Positions 25,807-33,849 of a stretch of 64,000 bases of DNA are shown here, in pieces. The stretch comes from Vibrio salinus (GTDB lineage: Bacteria > Pseudomonadota > Gammaproteobacteria > Enterobacterales > Vibrionaceae), in assembly GCF_021272385.1 (NCBI RefSeq), contig NZ_JAJSDZ010000010.1, positions 558,001 through 622,000 of the forward strand, given 5' to 3'. Under the pieces are notes generated by a model, which saw only the letters and a program-made list of their open reading frames with translations, was not told the origin of the DNA and did not search any database. Each line of letters starts with the position of its first letter. The first letter of the stretch is position 1. The position numbers were made by a program, and so were the translations under genes.

Positions 25807-27098
25807 CGGCTATACACCAGATTTCCGCTGACATAAGTGTGTTTAATAACCCTTTCATCCGCTAATATCATAGTGGCAAAGAGCATTTCAGCCAGGTTGT
25901 CGGCATGACTCAGTCGCTGAGACAGAATTGGAATTGAGTCTGGTTTTAGTTCAATAAAATCGGCCTCGGTTCCTGTATTCAGGTTACCGATTTTATCTTC
26001 AAGTTTTAAGGCGCAGGCCGCGCCCTGAGTACACAGGTACAGGCTTTCAAATACATTCAAATTTTGTCCCTGTAGTTGCAGAATTTTATAAAGTTCTGCC
26101 AGATTTTTAAACAGGTTCAGGCTTGTTCCACCCCCGATGTCGCTGGCTACTGCAACCGGTATGTTGTTTTCTTTGAGTCTGAAGTAAGGGAACAATCCAC
26201 TGCCGATAAATAAGTTGGAAGTCGGACAACTGATGATGGCCGAGCCGGAATGTTTCACGGCATTGATTTCACGATCCGTCAGGTGAATACCGTGTCCAAA
26301 CAAAGCTCTCTCCCTTGCCAGTCCATATTTTTCATAGACCTGGAAATAATCGCAGCAATCCGGGAACAGCTGTTTTACCCATTCAATTTCATCGATATTT
26401 TCACTCAGGTGCGTTTGTATAAAGACGTCTGGAAACACTTTGCTCAACTGGCCGGCCTTCATCAACTGTAAAGGGCTGCTGGTTGGCGCAAAACGGGGGG
26501 TAATGGCATAAAGCTGCCGTTGATTTCCATGCCATTTTTCGATCAGAGAACGGCTCTCGTTGTAACCTGATTCCGGACTATCCTGCAGATAATCCGGGCA
26601 GTTAGTGTCCATCAGCACTTTGCCACAAATCATCCGGGCATTGTAGGTTTGGCTGGCGGTAAAAAAAGCGTCAACGGACTCAGGATGGACGGTGGCATAG
26701 ACGCAAGCTGTGGTGGTCCCGTTTGCAAATATCTGTTCAAGGAAAAGCTCAGATTGCTGCAGCGCGTAATGATAATTGCTGAATTTGGCTTCGGCTGGAA
26801 ACGTATAATCATTCAACCAGTCGAGCAATTGTCGTCCGTAACTGGCGATGACTTCCATTTGTGGATAATGGACATGAGTATCGATTAATCCCGGCAGGAT
26901 CAGGCCATCGTGTTGGATGACAGATTGCTGTTCGTCGGGTGCCAGTGTCTTTAACACGGATTCGGCCGGGTAAAGGCCGGAAATCAGGCCGTCTTCAACG
27001 ATTAATATCCCGTTTTCTGTGTATTCATAGCCGGATTCAGGCGTGCTGGTTTTATGTGGAAAATGGAGGAATTGCCCCTGATGATAGGTCTTGGTCAT
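25803..27098 (-). CDS. guaD: guanine deaminase
   Basis: 431 residues, matching the metal-dependent amidohydrolase-type GuaD (not the small CDA-type). It converts guanine to xanthine and ammonia. Metal-binding and active-site motifs are PGLIDTHVHYPQMEVIAS, IQTHLSENIDEIEWVKQLFP, FGHGIHLTDREI and ASDIGGGTSLNLF. The tail GNLVYSR closes the urease-like beta-sandwich. It lies downstream of the purine ABC transporter but behind a terminator, and has its own RutR-like operator at 27225-27246, so it forms a separate unit of the same regulon. Confidence 0.95.
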   Translation of the reverse strand: MTKTYHQGQFLHFPHKTSTPESGYEYTENGILIVEDGLISGLYPAESVLKTLAPDEQQSVIQHDGLILPGLIDTHVHYPQMEVIASYGRQLLDWLNDYTFPAEAKFSNYHYALQQSELFLEQIFANGTTTACVYATVHPESVDAFFTASQTYNARMICGKVLMDTNCPDYLQDSPESGYNESRSLIEKWHGNQRQLYAITPRFAPTSSPLQLMKAGQLSKVFPDVFIQTHLSENIDEIEWVKQLFPDCCDYFQVYEKYGLARERALFGHGIHLTDREINAVKHSGSAIISCPTSNLFIGSGLFPYFRLKENNIPVAVASDIGGGTSLNLFKNLAELYKILQLQGQNLNVFESLYLCTQGAACALKLEDKIGNLNTGTEADFIELKPDSIPILSQRLSHADNLAEMLFATMILADERVIKHTYVSGNLVYSR

Positions 27099-27224
27099 TC
27101 ACATACTCTGTTATAGTCACTATGTTTTACCTCATCAGTGTATGGATTGAATTCAGATAAGCAACAACAATCTCAAGTTATCACGGAGTCATATAATCTT
27201 TCGATGTGTTCGTGTGCTTATCTG

Positions 27225-27246
27225 AAGTTGACCATTTGGTTAACTT
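27225..27246 (-). promoter_or_regulatory. RutR-like operator upstream of guaD
   Basis: A 22-bp palindrome with one asymmetric pair contains TTGACCATTTGGTTAA, which matches 13 of 14 defined positions of the E. coli RutR consensus TTGACCAnnTGGTCAA as I know it. It sits about 130 bases upstream of the guaD start, just past the terminator of the binding-protein gene. Confidence 0.65.
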
Positions 27247-27253
27247 ATATGTT

Positions 27254-27286
27254 CAAAAAAACCTGCTCATAAACATTTATGAGCAG
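27254..27286 (-). terminator. rho-independent terminator after the BMP gene
   Basis: On the minus strand a near-perfect stem of CTGCTCATAAA with TTTATGAGCAG runs into a seven-base T tract. It ends the ABC transporter transcript before guaD. Confidence 0.9.
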
Positions 27287-27295
27287 ATCATTGTT

Positions 27296-28372
27296 TTAGT
27301 TTGGAATTTTAGCGTCGATACCTTCTACGTACCAGTTCATACCAAGCAGTTCTTTATCTGTTGCTGATGTACCAGCTTTCACTTTCTCGTGTCCCTGATT
27401 GTCTTTTAAAGGACCTGCGAAAGGAACGATCTCACCAGAAATGATTTTTGCCTTAGTGGTTTTAATTGCATCTTTTACTTTTTGAGGAAGATTAGGATTT
27501 ATCGATGCAATTTGCAGAACGTTATCTTTCAGACCACCCCAGTAGTCTTCTGATTTCCAGGTACCGTTCATGACTGCTTCAATTGAGTGGATGTAATGTG
27601 GAGCCCAGTGGTCACGTACTGAGAACATATGAGATTTAGGTGCGAAGTGGCTCATGTCTGATGCCTGACCAATACCCATTACGCCGCGTTTTTCTGCTGC
27701 GATTAACGGAGCAGGGCTGTCTGTGTGCTGAAGAATGACGTCAACACCCTGATCAATCAGTGCGTTTGCTGCATCGGTTTCTTTTCCTGGGTCGTACCAT
27801 GAGTTAACCCAGACAATTTTCATTTTCACGTTAGGATTAACGCTTTTTGCACCCAGAAAGCTTGAGTTGATATCACGGATAACTTCAGGAATAGGGAAAG
27901 ACGCAATATAACCAATAACGTTAGATTTTGTTTCCAGACCAGCTGCAACGCCGGATACATAACGGCCTTCATAAGTACGAAGTGCGTATGTACCTACGTT
28001 TTTTGCTCTCTTATAACCAGTGGCGTGTTCAAATTTCACTTTAGGGAAACGTTTAGCAACTTTCAGTGTTGGGTTCATGAATCCGAAAGATGTGGTAAAG
28101 ATGATGTCATTTCCTGCTTTTGCCAGTTGAGTGATAACACGCTGAGCATCGGCACCTTCTGATACATTTTCAACAAATGTTGTTTTAACTTTATCTCCAA
28201 AGTACTTTTCGACTTCCTGACGAGCCTGATCGTGTTCATAACTCCAGCCATGATCACCGATTGGACCGACATATACAAAGCCAACTTTTACCGGCTCGGC
28301 AGCAAGGGTGCTTACAGAGAATAGTGTCGCTACTGACAAGGCAGCTGCGGACAACCACTGATTGATTTTCAT
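27296..28372 (-). CDS. BMP-family purine/nucleoside ABC transporter substrate-binding protein
   Basis: 358 residues from ATG 28372; the frame extends to 28483 but the signal peptide (MKINQWLSAAALSVATLFSV, cleavage after TLAA) fixes the start. The basic-membrane-protein fold is shown by KVGFVYVGPIGDHGWSYEHD, ITQLAKAGNDIIFTTSFGFM and IGYIASFPIPEVIRDINSSF. It has no lipobox, so it is free in the periplasm. Together with two permeases, a double ATPase, guanine deaminase and a RutR-like regulator, purine nucleobases or nucleosides are the expected ligands. Confidence 0.93.
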   Translation of the reverse strand: MKINQWLSAAALSVATLFSVSTLAAEPVKVGFVYVGPIGDHGWSYEHDQARQEVEKYFGDKVKTTFVENVSEGADAQRVITQLAKAGNDIIFTTSFGFMNPTLKVAKRFPKVKFEHATGYKRAKNVGTYALRTYEGRYVSGVAAGLETKSNVIGYIASFPIPEVIRDINSSFLGAKSVNPNVKMKIVWVNSWYDPGKETDAANALIDQGVDVILQHTDSPAPLIAAEKRGVMGIGQASDMSHFAPKSHMFSVRDHWAPHYIHSIEAVMNGTWKSEDYWGGLKDNVLQIASINPNLPQKVKDAIKTTKAKIISGEIVPFAGPLKDNQGHEKVKAGTSATDKELLGMNWYVEGIDAKIPN

Positions 28373-28414
28373 GAAATACTCCGTTTTCTGTTTATTTCGT
28401 TTTGAAACTTCGGG

Positions 28415-28464
28415 CTTACCGGTAAGTCGGATGATAGTTGCAACGGGTGAGTCGCAAATCATCC
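28415..28464 (-). other. structured leader ahead of the BMP gene
   Basis: Two inverted repeats lie just upstream of the BMP start: CTTACCGGTAAG (28415-28426), and a 7+4 bp stem GGATGAT/ATCATCC enclosing TTGC/GCAA (28429-28464). It lies inside the operon between permease and binding protein, where mRNA-stabilising or attenuating structures often raise binding-protein yield. It does not match the purine riboswitch core. Confidence 0.45.
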
Positions 28465-28581
28465 TATTACAGATAATGCCCATTTTGTTTTTTTACCATT
28501 AGTAAATACTGATAACTTCTTGGTAAATTTGTTCGATATTGGTGCGATGGTTGCACTGTTTTATCGCTCCAATACCATGTA

Positions 28582-29511
28582 TTAATGTACTTTCGGGTCA
28601 AACGGCTTGCCCAGACTCATCGGTGTTGCCAGTTTTTGTCTGGCTGTATTTGAGCTGAGAATAACCATGACTACGACGGTCGCAACATAAGGTGTCATGG
28701 CTAAAATGTTCGGTGAAATGTCTACACCGGCGCCTTGCATGACAAGATGCATGATGGAGGTACAGCCGAATAAATAGGCCCCTAGTACCAAATATCCGAT
28801 CCGCCAGGAGGCAAAAACAACCAGTGCCAGAGCTATCCATCCCCGGCCAGCTGTCATGTTTTCCACCCACATTGGCGTATAGGCCAGAGACATATAGGCT
28901 CCCGCCAGACCAGCCATTGCTCCGCCGAACATAACTGTACAGTAACGTAATGCAACCACTCTTATTCCCAGTGCATTGGCTGAATATGGGTTTTCTCCCA
29001 CAGCCCGTATGGTCAGTCCCAGACGAGTTTTCTGCATTACCCACCAGGCAGTAATCACGATAAAAAAGCTGCTATAAATCAGAATATCATGTCGGAAAAG
29101 CAGGTTGCCAAAGAAGGGGATATCACTCAGCAGCGGAATTGGAAGTTCCGGGAATCCTTCCAGAGTCGAACCGACTAAGCTTGTACCGAGAAAGGCACTC
29201 AGGCCAGTTCCGAAGATGGTTAAAGCCAGTCCGGTTGCGACCTGATTCGTGTTTAATGACAGGGTTAGAAAGCCAAAAATCAGGGACATGAGGACACCGG
29301 ATGCGATAGCAAAGAGTAAACCTATAAACAGGCTTCCGGTGAAATGGGCTCCGGCAAATCCGGCCATGGCCCCCATCAGCATCATCCCTTCCTGACCCAG
29401 GTTCAACACTCCCGATTTTTCGCAAATCAGTTCACCGAGAGCAATGAGCAGCAATGGTGTTCCGGTTTTTACCGCGGCAATAAGTATTTGTAAAATAAGT
29501 TCTGAATCCAT
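28582..29511 (-). CDS. nucleoside/purine ABC transporter permease (second)
   Basis: 309 residues, polytopic, with the EAA-like family segments GELICEKSGVLNLGQEGMMLMGAMAGF near the N-terminus and VALRYCTVMFGGAMAGLAGAYMSL. Related to the BmpE/NupQ-type permeases of the simple-sugar/nucleoside class. Its ATG shares one base with the stop of the preceding permease (TAATG), so translational coupling is expected. Together the two permeases form the inner-membrane pore. Confidence 0.93.
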   Translation of the reverse strand: MDSELILQILIAAVKTGTPLLLIALGELICEKSGVLNLGQEGMMLMGAMAGFAGAHFTGSLFIGLLFAIASGVLMSLIFGFLTLSLNTNQVATGLALTIFGTGLSAFLGTSLVGSTLEGFPELPIPLLSDIPFFGNLLFRHDILIYSSFFIVITAWWVMQKTRLGLTIRAVGENPYSANALGIRVVALRYCTVMFGGAMAGLAGAYMSLAYTPMWVENMTAGRGWIALALVVFASWRIGYLVLGAYLFGCTSIMHLVMQGAGVDISPNILAMTPYVATVVVMVILSSNTARQKLATPMSLGKPFDPKVH

Positions 29512-30620
29512 TATTTCACCTCACCAGACGGGTTTGAGGTTCCTTCGTTTATTGATGTTTTTCGTGGTCTTTTGGGGACGATTTCATAGTAAATTAAAAA
29601 GTCACAGGCCAAAAGGAAGAAGAGTAATGTTCCCTGAAACAGACCGGTTACAGCAGTTGGTAAACCTAATTCGATTTGCGCCAGATCGCTGCCCATGTAA
29701 AGGGCACCCATAAAGAAAGAGGAGATAATGATACCGACCGGGTTCAGACGTCCAAGATAGGCAACAATAATAGCGGCATAGCCATAACCGGGGGAAACTG
29801 ATGGTATTAGCTGACCGATTGGCCCGGTGACTTCTGAAGCTCCAGCAAATCCGGCCAGTGCTCCGGAAAAAAGCATAACACTCCAGACAATTTTGCCACT
29901 GCTGAATCCGGCATATCGGGCGGCTGATTCATCTTCACCGAAGACTCGTAATTTAAATCCGGGAAGCGTTTTATAAAGAATAAAACCAGTCAGCAAAGCG
30001 ATAATGATGGCAATGACGATACTGATCGAGGCCCGTCCACTGTCAACCAGTGTCGGAAGTAACACACCATCCGGAAACATTTTAGATTCGGGGAATCCAA
30101 AACCGTCGGGATCGGTCAGAGGACCGTGTACCGCCCATAATAAAAGGTATAAGCCAATGTAATTGAGCATGATGGTGGTGAGAATGATATTGGTGTTAAA
30201 ACGTCGGTTCAGCAGAGTCGGGATACCAGCCCATAGCATTCCGGCAATTATCCCGGTAACCAAAACAAGAACAAGAGAAGCCGCTCCGGCATCATCGGGA
30301 ACGTTAACCGCCACTGCACTGCTGGCAAGAGCACCGACAAGAAGTTGTCCTTCTGCGCCAATATTCCAGATATTGGCCCGGTAGCACAGGGCAAGACCAA
30401 TGGCACAAAGCATCAGTGGTGTTGCTTTCACCATCAGTTCACCAAGGTTGTAACTGTCACCAAACGGTTGAAGAATGAATACTTCAAACGCTTTCACCGG
30501 ACTGACGCCAAGCCAGATAAACATCAGACTGGAGACAATAAGAGTAAGAATAATCGCGATAACCGGAGACAGCCATCCCATTGCTTTTGAGCTTTCAATT
30601 CTTGGCTGTACCTTAAGCAT
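29511..30620 (-). CDS. nucleoside/purine ABC transporter permease (first)
   Basis: 369 residues from ATG 30620, which has a perfect AGGAGG eight bases upstream; the in-frame ATG at 30635 lies before that site. About ten membrane helices; the segment LMVKATPLMLCAIGLALCYRANIWNIGAEGQLLVGALASS is typical of BmpD/NupP-type permeases. The start lies close to the stop of the ATPase gene (30613), overlapping by eight bases, so the genes are co-translated. Confidence 0.93.
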   Translation of the reverse strand: MLKVQPRIESSKAMGWLSPVIAIILTLIVSSLMFIWLGVSPVKAFEVFILQPFGDSYNLGELMVKATPLMLCAIGLALCYRANIWNIGAEGQLLVGALASSAVAVNVPDDAGAASLVLVLVTGIIAGMLWAGIPTLLNRRFNTNIILTTIMLNYIGLYLLLWAVHGPLTDPDGFGFPESKMFPDGVLLPTLVDSGRASISIVIAIIIALLTGFILYKTLPGFKLRVFGEDESAARYAGFSSGKIVWSVMLFSGALAGFAGASEVTGPIGQLIPSVSPGYGYAAIIVAYLGRLNPVGIIISSFFMGALYMGSDLAQIELGLPTAVTGLFQGTLLFFLLACDFLIYYEIVPKRPRKTSINEGTSNPSGEVK

Positions 30621-32145
30621 TTGCAACCTCCTCATGCTTAACGAAACTGCCCGCGATCCACTGACCGATTTCTTCTATATTGGTGTTTTCGGTCTTCACC
30701 GACTGAGACAGGTGACCTTCGTATAATGCTGCCAGACGGTCACTGATGACAAAAAGCTCATCAATGTCTTCAGAAATAACGACAATGGCTGCGCCTTCGT
30801 CTCTGAGGGCAATCAATTTGCGGTGTATCGAACTGGCTGCACCGATGTCCACACCCCACGTCGGGTGAGCGCAGATCAGTACCTGAGGATGCTGATGCAT
30901 TTCACGACCCATTATGAATTTTTGCAGGTTACCGCCGGAGAGGCTTTTTGCCTGAGACTTTTCATTTCGGCATTTAACCTGATTATTGTGAATAAGCGAC
31001 AAGGCAAGATCTTTTAAGCGCCTTGTGCTTATCATGCCTCTTCTGACTAACGTTGAGGAATGCGTTAAGAGCGTATTTTCTTCTAAGCTCATTTCCGGTA
31101 CGGCACCTTGTCCCAGCCGGTTGGTTGGGACATGGGCCATACCCAGAAACCGACGCTGACCGGCATCAAGATGCCCGATTGGCTGATTGTTAAAACGAAT
31201 GCTGTTTTTTCCGGTCCGGTTGTCTTCTCCGCTGATGGCTTCCAGAAGCTCTTCCTGCCCATTACCGGCAACACCTGCAATACCAAGAATTTCACCAGCC
31301 CTCAGCTCCAGATTGACATTGGTCAGGCCACAGCCAAACGGGTGGGCCGGTGGCAGAGTCAGATCCTGCGTTGAAAAGATAATCTCACCGTTGTCTTTTT
31401 TCGGATAGAATTCTGATAATTCGGTTTCGTCACCAACCATCATGCGGGCAATGGAATTCGGAGTTTCATTTGCTGGAATACATTCGCCACTAACTTTCCC
31501 GCTACGAAGAATCACAGCCCGGTCACATAACTCGGTGACTTCTTTCAGCTTGTGGCTGATAAACATGATGGCGCAGCCTTCACGGGCCAATTTCTTCAGA
31601 ACCTTGAACAGTCCTTTGACTTCGTGAGGGGTTAAAACCGAGGTTGGTTCGTCCAGAATTAACAGTTTCACATCCTGAATCAGGCAGCGCAAAATTTCTA
31701 ACCGTTGACGTTCGCCGATGCTAAGGCTGTGTACGTATCGGTCCGGGTCGACGTGTAAATCGTACTTTTTGCTCATATCGATGACCCGCTGACGCAGGTT
31801 GCTAACCTGATTTACAAATTCTTTGTCCAGACCCAGTTCAATATTTTCAATTACCGTTAATGTTTCAAACACAGAAAAGTGTTGGAAAACCATACCGATC
31901 CCCATCGAACGTGCCTGATTTGGAGAGACGATATCGATTGCGTCACCGTTCCAAAAAATACCGCCTTCGCTTGGGCGGTTAACACCATAGATCATTTTGA
32001 CCAATGTTGATTTCCCTGCGCCGTTTTCTCCAAGTAGCGCAAGAATTTCTCCGGACCGGAGTTTTAAATTTACGTTATCGTTTGCCACAACCCCCGGAAA
32101 AAATTTACTTACTTTCCGGAGTTCTAAAAGTGGAGCTTGCGTCAT
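30613..32145 (-). CDS. nucleoside/purine ABC transporter ATPase, two ABC domains
   Basis: 510 residues in two tandem nucleotide-binding domains. The first has Walker A GENGAGKSTLVKMI, signature LSIGERQRLEILRCL and Walker B LLILDEPTSVLT. The second has the degenerate Walker A of the sugar/nucleoside class (GVAGNGQEELLEAI), signature LSGGNLQKFIMGREM and CAHPTWGVDIGA. This asymmetry is normal for BmpC/NupO/RbsA-type proteins. It is the first gene of the operon. Confidence 0.95.
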   Translation of the reverse strand: MTQAPLLELRKVSKFFPGVVANDNVNLKLRSGEILALLGENGAGKSTLVKMIYGVNRPSEGGIFWNGDAIDIVSPNQARSMGIGMVFQHFSVFETLTVIENIELGLDKEFVNQVSNLRQRVIDMSKKYDLHVDPDRYVHSLSIGERQRLEILRCLIQDVKLLILDEPTSVLTPHEVKGLFKVLKKLAREGCAIMFISHKLKEVTELCDRAVILRSGKVSGECIPANETPNSIARMMVGDETELSEFYPKKDNGEIIFSTQDLTLPPAHPFGCGLTNVNLELRAGEILGIAGVAGNGQEELLEAISGEDNRTGKNSIRFNNQPIGHLDAGQRRFLGMAHVPTNRLGQGAVPEMSLEENTLLTHSSTLVRRGMISTRRLKDLALSLIHNNQVKCRNEKSQAKSLSGGNLQKFIMGREMHQHPQVLICAHPTWGVDIGAASSIHRKLIALRDEGAAIVVISEDIDELFVISDRLAALYEGHLSQSVKTENTNIEEIGQWIAGSFVKHEEVANA

Positions 32146-32477
32146 AGCAGATGATTTCCCTATGTTTACGATTAGTAGCCGTAATGCAAAATTCTGACCA
32201 ACTGTTCAAGTGGTCGCGATTGTATCCTTTTCTGAAGTAAAATGGATCAGAAAATTTCAATAAAAATTCCAATTTATTCGGGATACCGATGTACGAATAA
32301 TCAATTAATCACATAGAAAACTTGAAAACTGGCAGAAAGTTCATCATTTCACCGTGAATAGCTATATCAAATATAACACTCAAATGAATACTTGGTTATT
32401 ATTGCTTGACTTTGATGTTGGATTATTTCTTACTTAGCGGCTCTTCAGTCGTATTGAAAAGGACAATGTAATCCGCT
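32146..32477. promoter_or_regulatory. divergent regulatory region with RutR-like operator cluster
   Basis: Between the ATPase and RutR-like genes. CTGACCAACTGTTCAA (32194-32209) matches 12 of 14 defined positions of TTGACCAnnTGGTCAA, and a further half-site TGGTC follows at 32211-32215. The operator lies 49 bases before the ATPase start codon. The remaining 260 bases are AT-rich, with no gene visible. Confidence 0.55.
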
Positions 32478-33113
32478 ATGGAAAAAAGTCGTACCCGCAA
32501 ATCTCAGCCAGGCGCAATTCGCCAACGTAACGAAGCCCGAATTTTAACAGCGGCTGCCGATGAATTTGTAAAATGCGGATATAAAGGTACATCCGTACAG
32601 TCTATAGCGGATAGAGTCAGCTTACCTAAAGCGAATGTGTTGTATTATTTTAAATCGAAGAAGGGTATCTACTTTGCGGTTCTTGAAGAAATTTTAAATC
32701 TGTGGAACCAAGGATTTGACGATGCGACGGATATCATGAATCCGGTAGAAGTGATTGAGTGTTATATTCGCGGGAAAATGAAGTATTCCCGGACCCATCC
32801 GAAAGAATCCAAAATATTTGCCTTAGAACTGATTAATGGTGCTCAGAACATTAGTGATGCAATGAATTTACCGATGGTCAACTGGACTGCAGGGAAAGTC
32901 GACATCATTCAGGCGTGGGTCGATAACGGGTTGATTCGTCCGATCGACCCTCTGTATCTGTTGTTTCTTATTTGGGGCACGACTCAGTTTTATGCCGATT
33001 GTGATGTTGAAATTTATATGATTAAAGGTCGGCCACTGAACGATGATGAATTTGAAGCAGCGACGCAATTTGTCATTGATACTGTATTAAGAGGCTTGGA
33101 TCTTAAAAAATAA
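32478..33113 (+). CDS. RutR-like TetR-family regulator
   Basis: 211 residues. The N-terminal HTH (ILTAAADEFVKCGYKGTSVQ SIADRVSLPKANVLYYFKSK) and the ligand domain both align by eye with E. coli RutR: YYFxSKxxIYFAVLEEILNLW, YIRGKMKYSRTHPKESKIFALELINGA and IDPLYLLFLIWGTTQFYADC. RutR binds uracil or thymine and controls pyrimidine and purine metabolism. Here the gene is divergent from a purine ABC operon, and guaD carries the same type of operator, so it probably senses a nucleobase and represses uptake and deamination of purines. Confidence 0.87.
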   Translation: MEKSRTRKSQPGAIRQRNEARILTAAADEFVKCGYKGTSVQSIADRVSLPKANVLYYFKSKKGIYFAVLEEILNLWNQGFDDATDIMNPVEVIECYIRGKMKYSRTHPKESKIFALELINGAQNISDAMNLPMVNWTAGKVDIIQAWVDNGLIRPIDPLYLLFLIWGTTQFYADCDVEIYMIKGRPLNDDEFEAATQFVIDTVLRGLDLKK

Positions 33114-33152
33114 TCCGGGTTATCTGGCAGATAACCCGTTATCATCTGACGG

Positions 33153-33752
33153 TTAATTCTGATGAATTTTCAAAAAACTGTTGATGGCTGTCTCAACAAC
33201 CTGTCTGAGTTGTTCATCGTCAGGTTTATCTATCAAGTTCATTTCGTAAGGCCCCAGAAGTTCTGCATCTAACAGAGCATTTAACTGAGCTGCTGCTACG
33301 ATTGGATCGGATTTAATTAATTCACCCTGTTCCATTTGTTTCGATAAATATTCAGCGGCTATTGCCTGTCCTTTTGCAGGGCCGTTTTTATAAAAATAAC
33401 GGCTAATATCCGACTGGCTGTTATCACACATTGCCATCCTTCTGATTGCTACTAACTCCGGTGATAATACAGATTGCAAGTAGTGAAATCCGAAATCAAA
33501 TAATGCTGTTTTAAGGTCTGTTTCTGTTGATAATTTTTGAAAAGCAGAGGCGACATCGAATGTTACAGATGATTCCATAACAGCAGCAAAAATGTCTTCT
33601 TTCGAACTAAAATAGTTGTATAAAGTGGCTTTGGAGCCTCCGCATTTTTCTGCAATATATGACATTGATGTTTGTTTTACGCCTTGTTCAGTAAATGCTT
33701 TCTTTGCTGTGTCAATGATTATCTGTCGACGTGCTTCTGTTTTTACTCTCAT
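33153..33752 (-). CDS. TetR-family repressor of the adjacent efflux operon
   Basis: 199 residues from ATG 33752 with GAGG at correct spacing; an ATG at 33764 is the alternative. HTH: IIIDTAKKAFTEQGVKQTSM, then IAEKCGGSKATLYNYFSSKE. The ligand domain (PELVAIRRMAMCDNSQSDIS) is of the AcrR/AefR-like C-terminal type. It is divergent from the tripartite pump operon with 97 bases between starts, and a palindromic operator lies in that gap. Confidence 0.9.
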   Translation of the reverse strand: MRVKTEARRQIIIDTAKKAFTEQGVKQTSMSYIAEKCGGSKATLYNYFSSKEDIFAAVMESSVTFDVASAFQKLSTETDLKTALFDFGFHYLQSVLSPELVAIRRMAMCDNSQSDISRYFYKNGPAKGQAIAAEYLSKQMEQGELIKSDPIVAAAQLNALLDAELLGPYEMNLIDKPDDEQLRQVVETAINSFLKIHQN

Positions 33753-33814
33753 GCATAACCTCATTCTTATTTGCCGGTAAGTTTCTCTTGACTGAATCCA
33801 TCTGTCAATAGTAT

Positions 33815-33836
33815 AACTATACCGTACAGTTTAGTT
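33815..33836. promoter_or_regulatory. candidate TetR operator of the efflux operon
   Basis: AACTATACCGTACAGTTTAG plus TT forms a 22-bp interrupted palindrome centred on GTAC (18 of 22 positions symmetrical). ATACCGTAC-type sites are common for this kind of TetR repressor. It ends 13 bases before the GTG of the pump operon. Confidence 0.5.
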
Positions 33837-33849
33837 ATGGGATGGTTAA

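Noticed and set aside
28373-28581. purine riboswitch before the BMP gene
   Set aside because: The three-way-junction core bases of guanine/adenine riboswitches are not found. Only generic hairpins are present.
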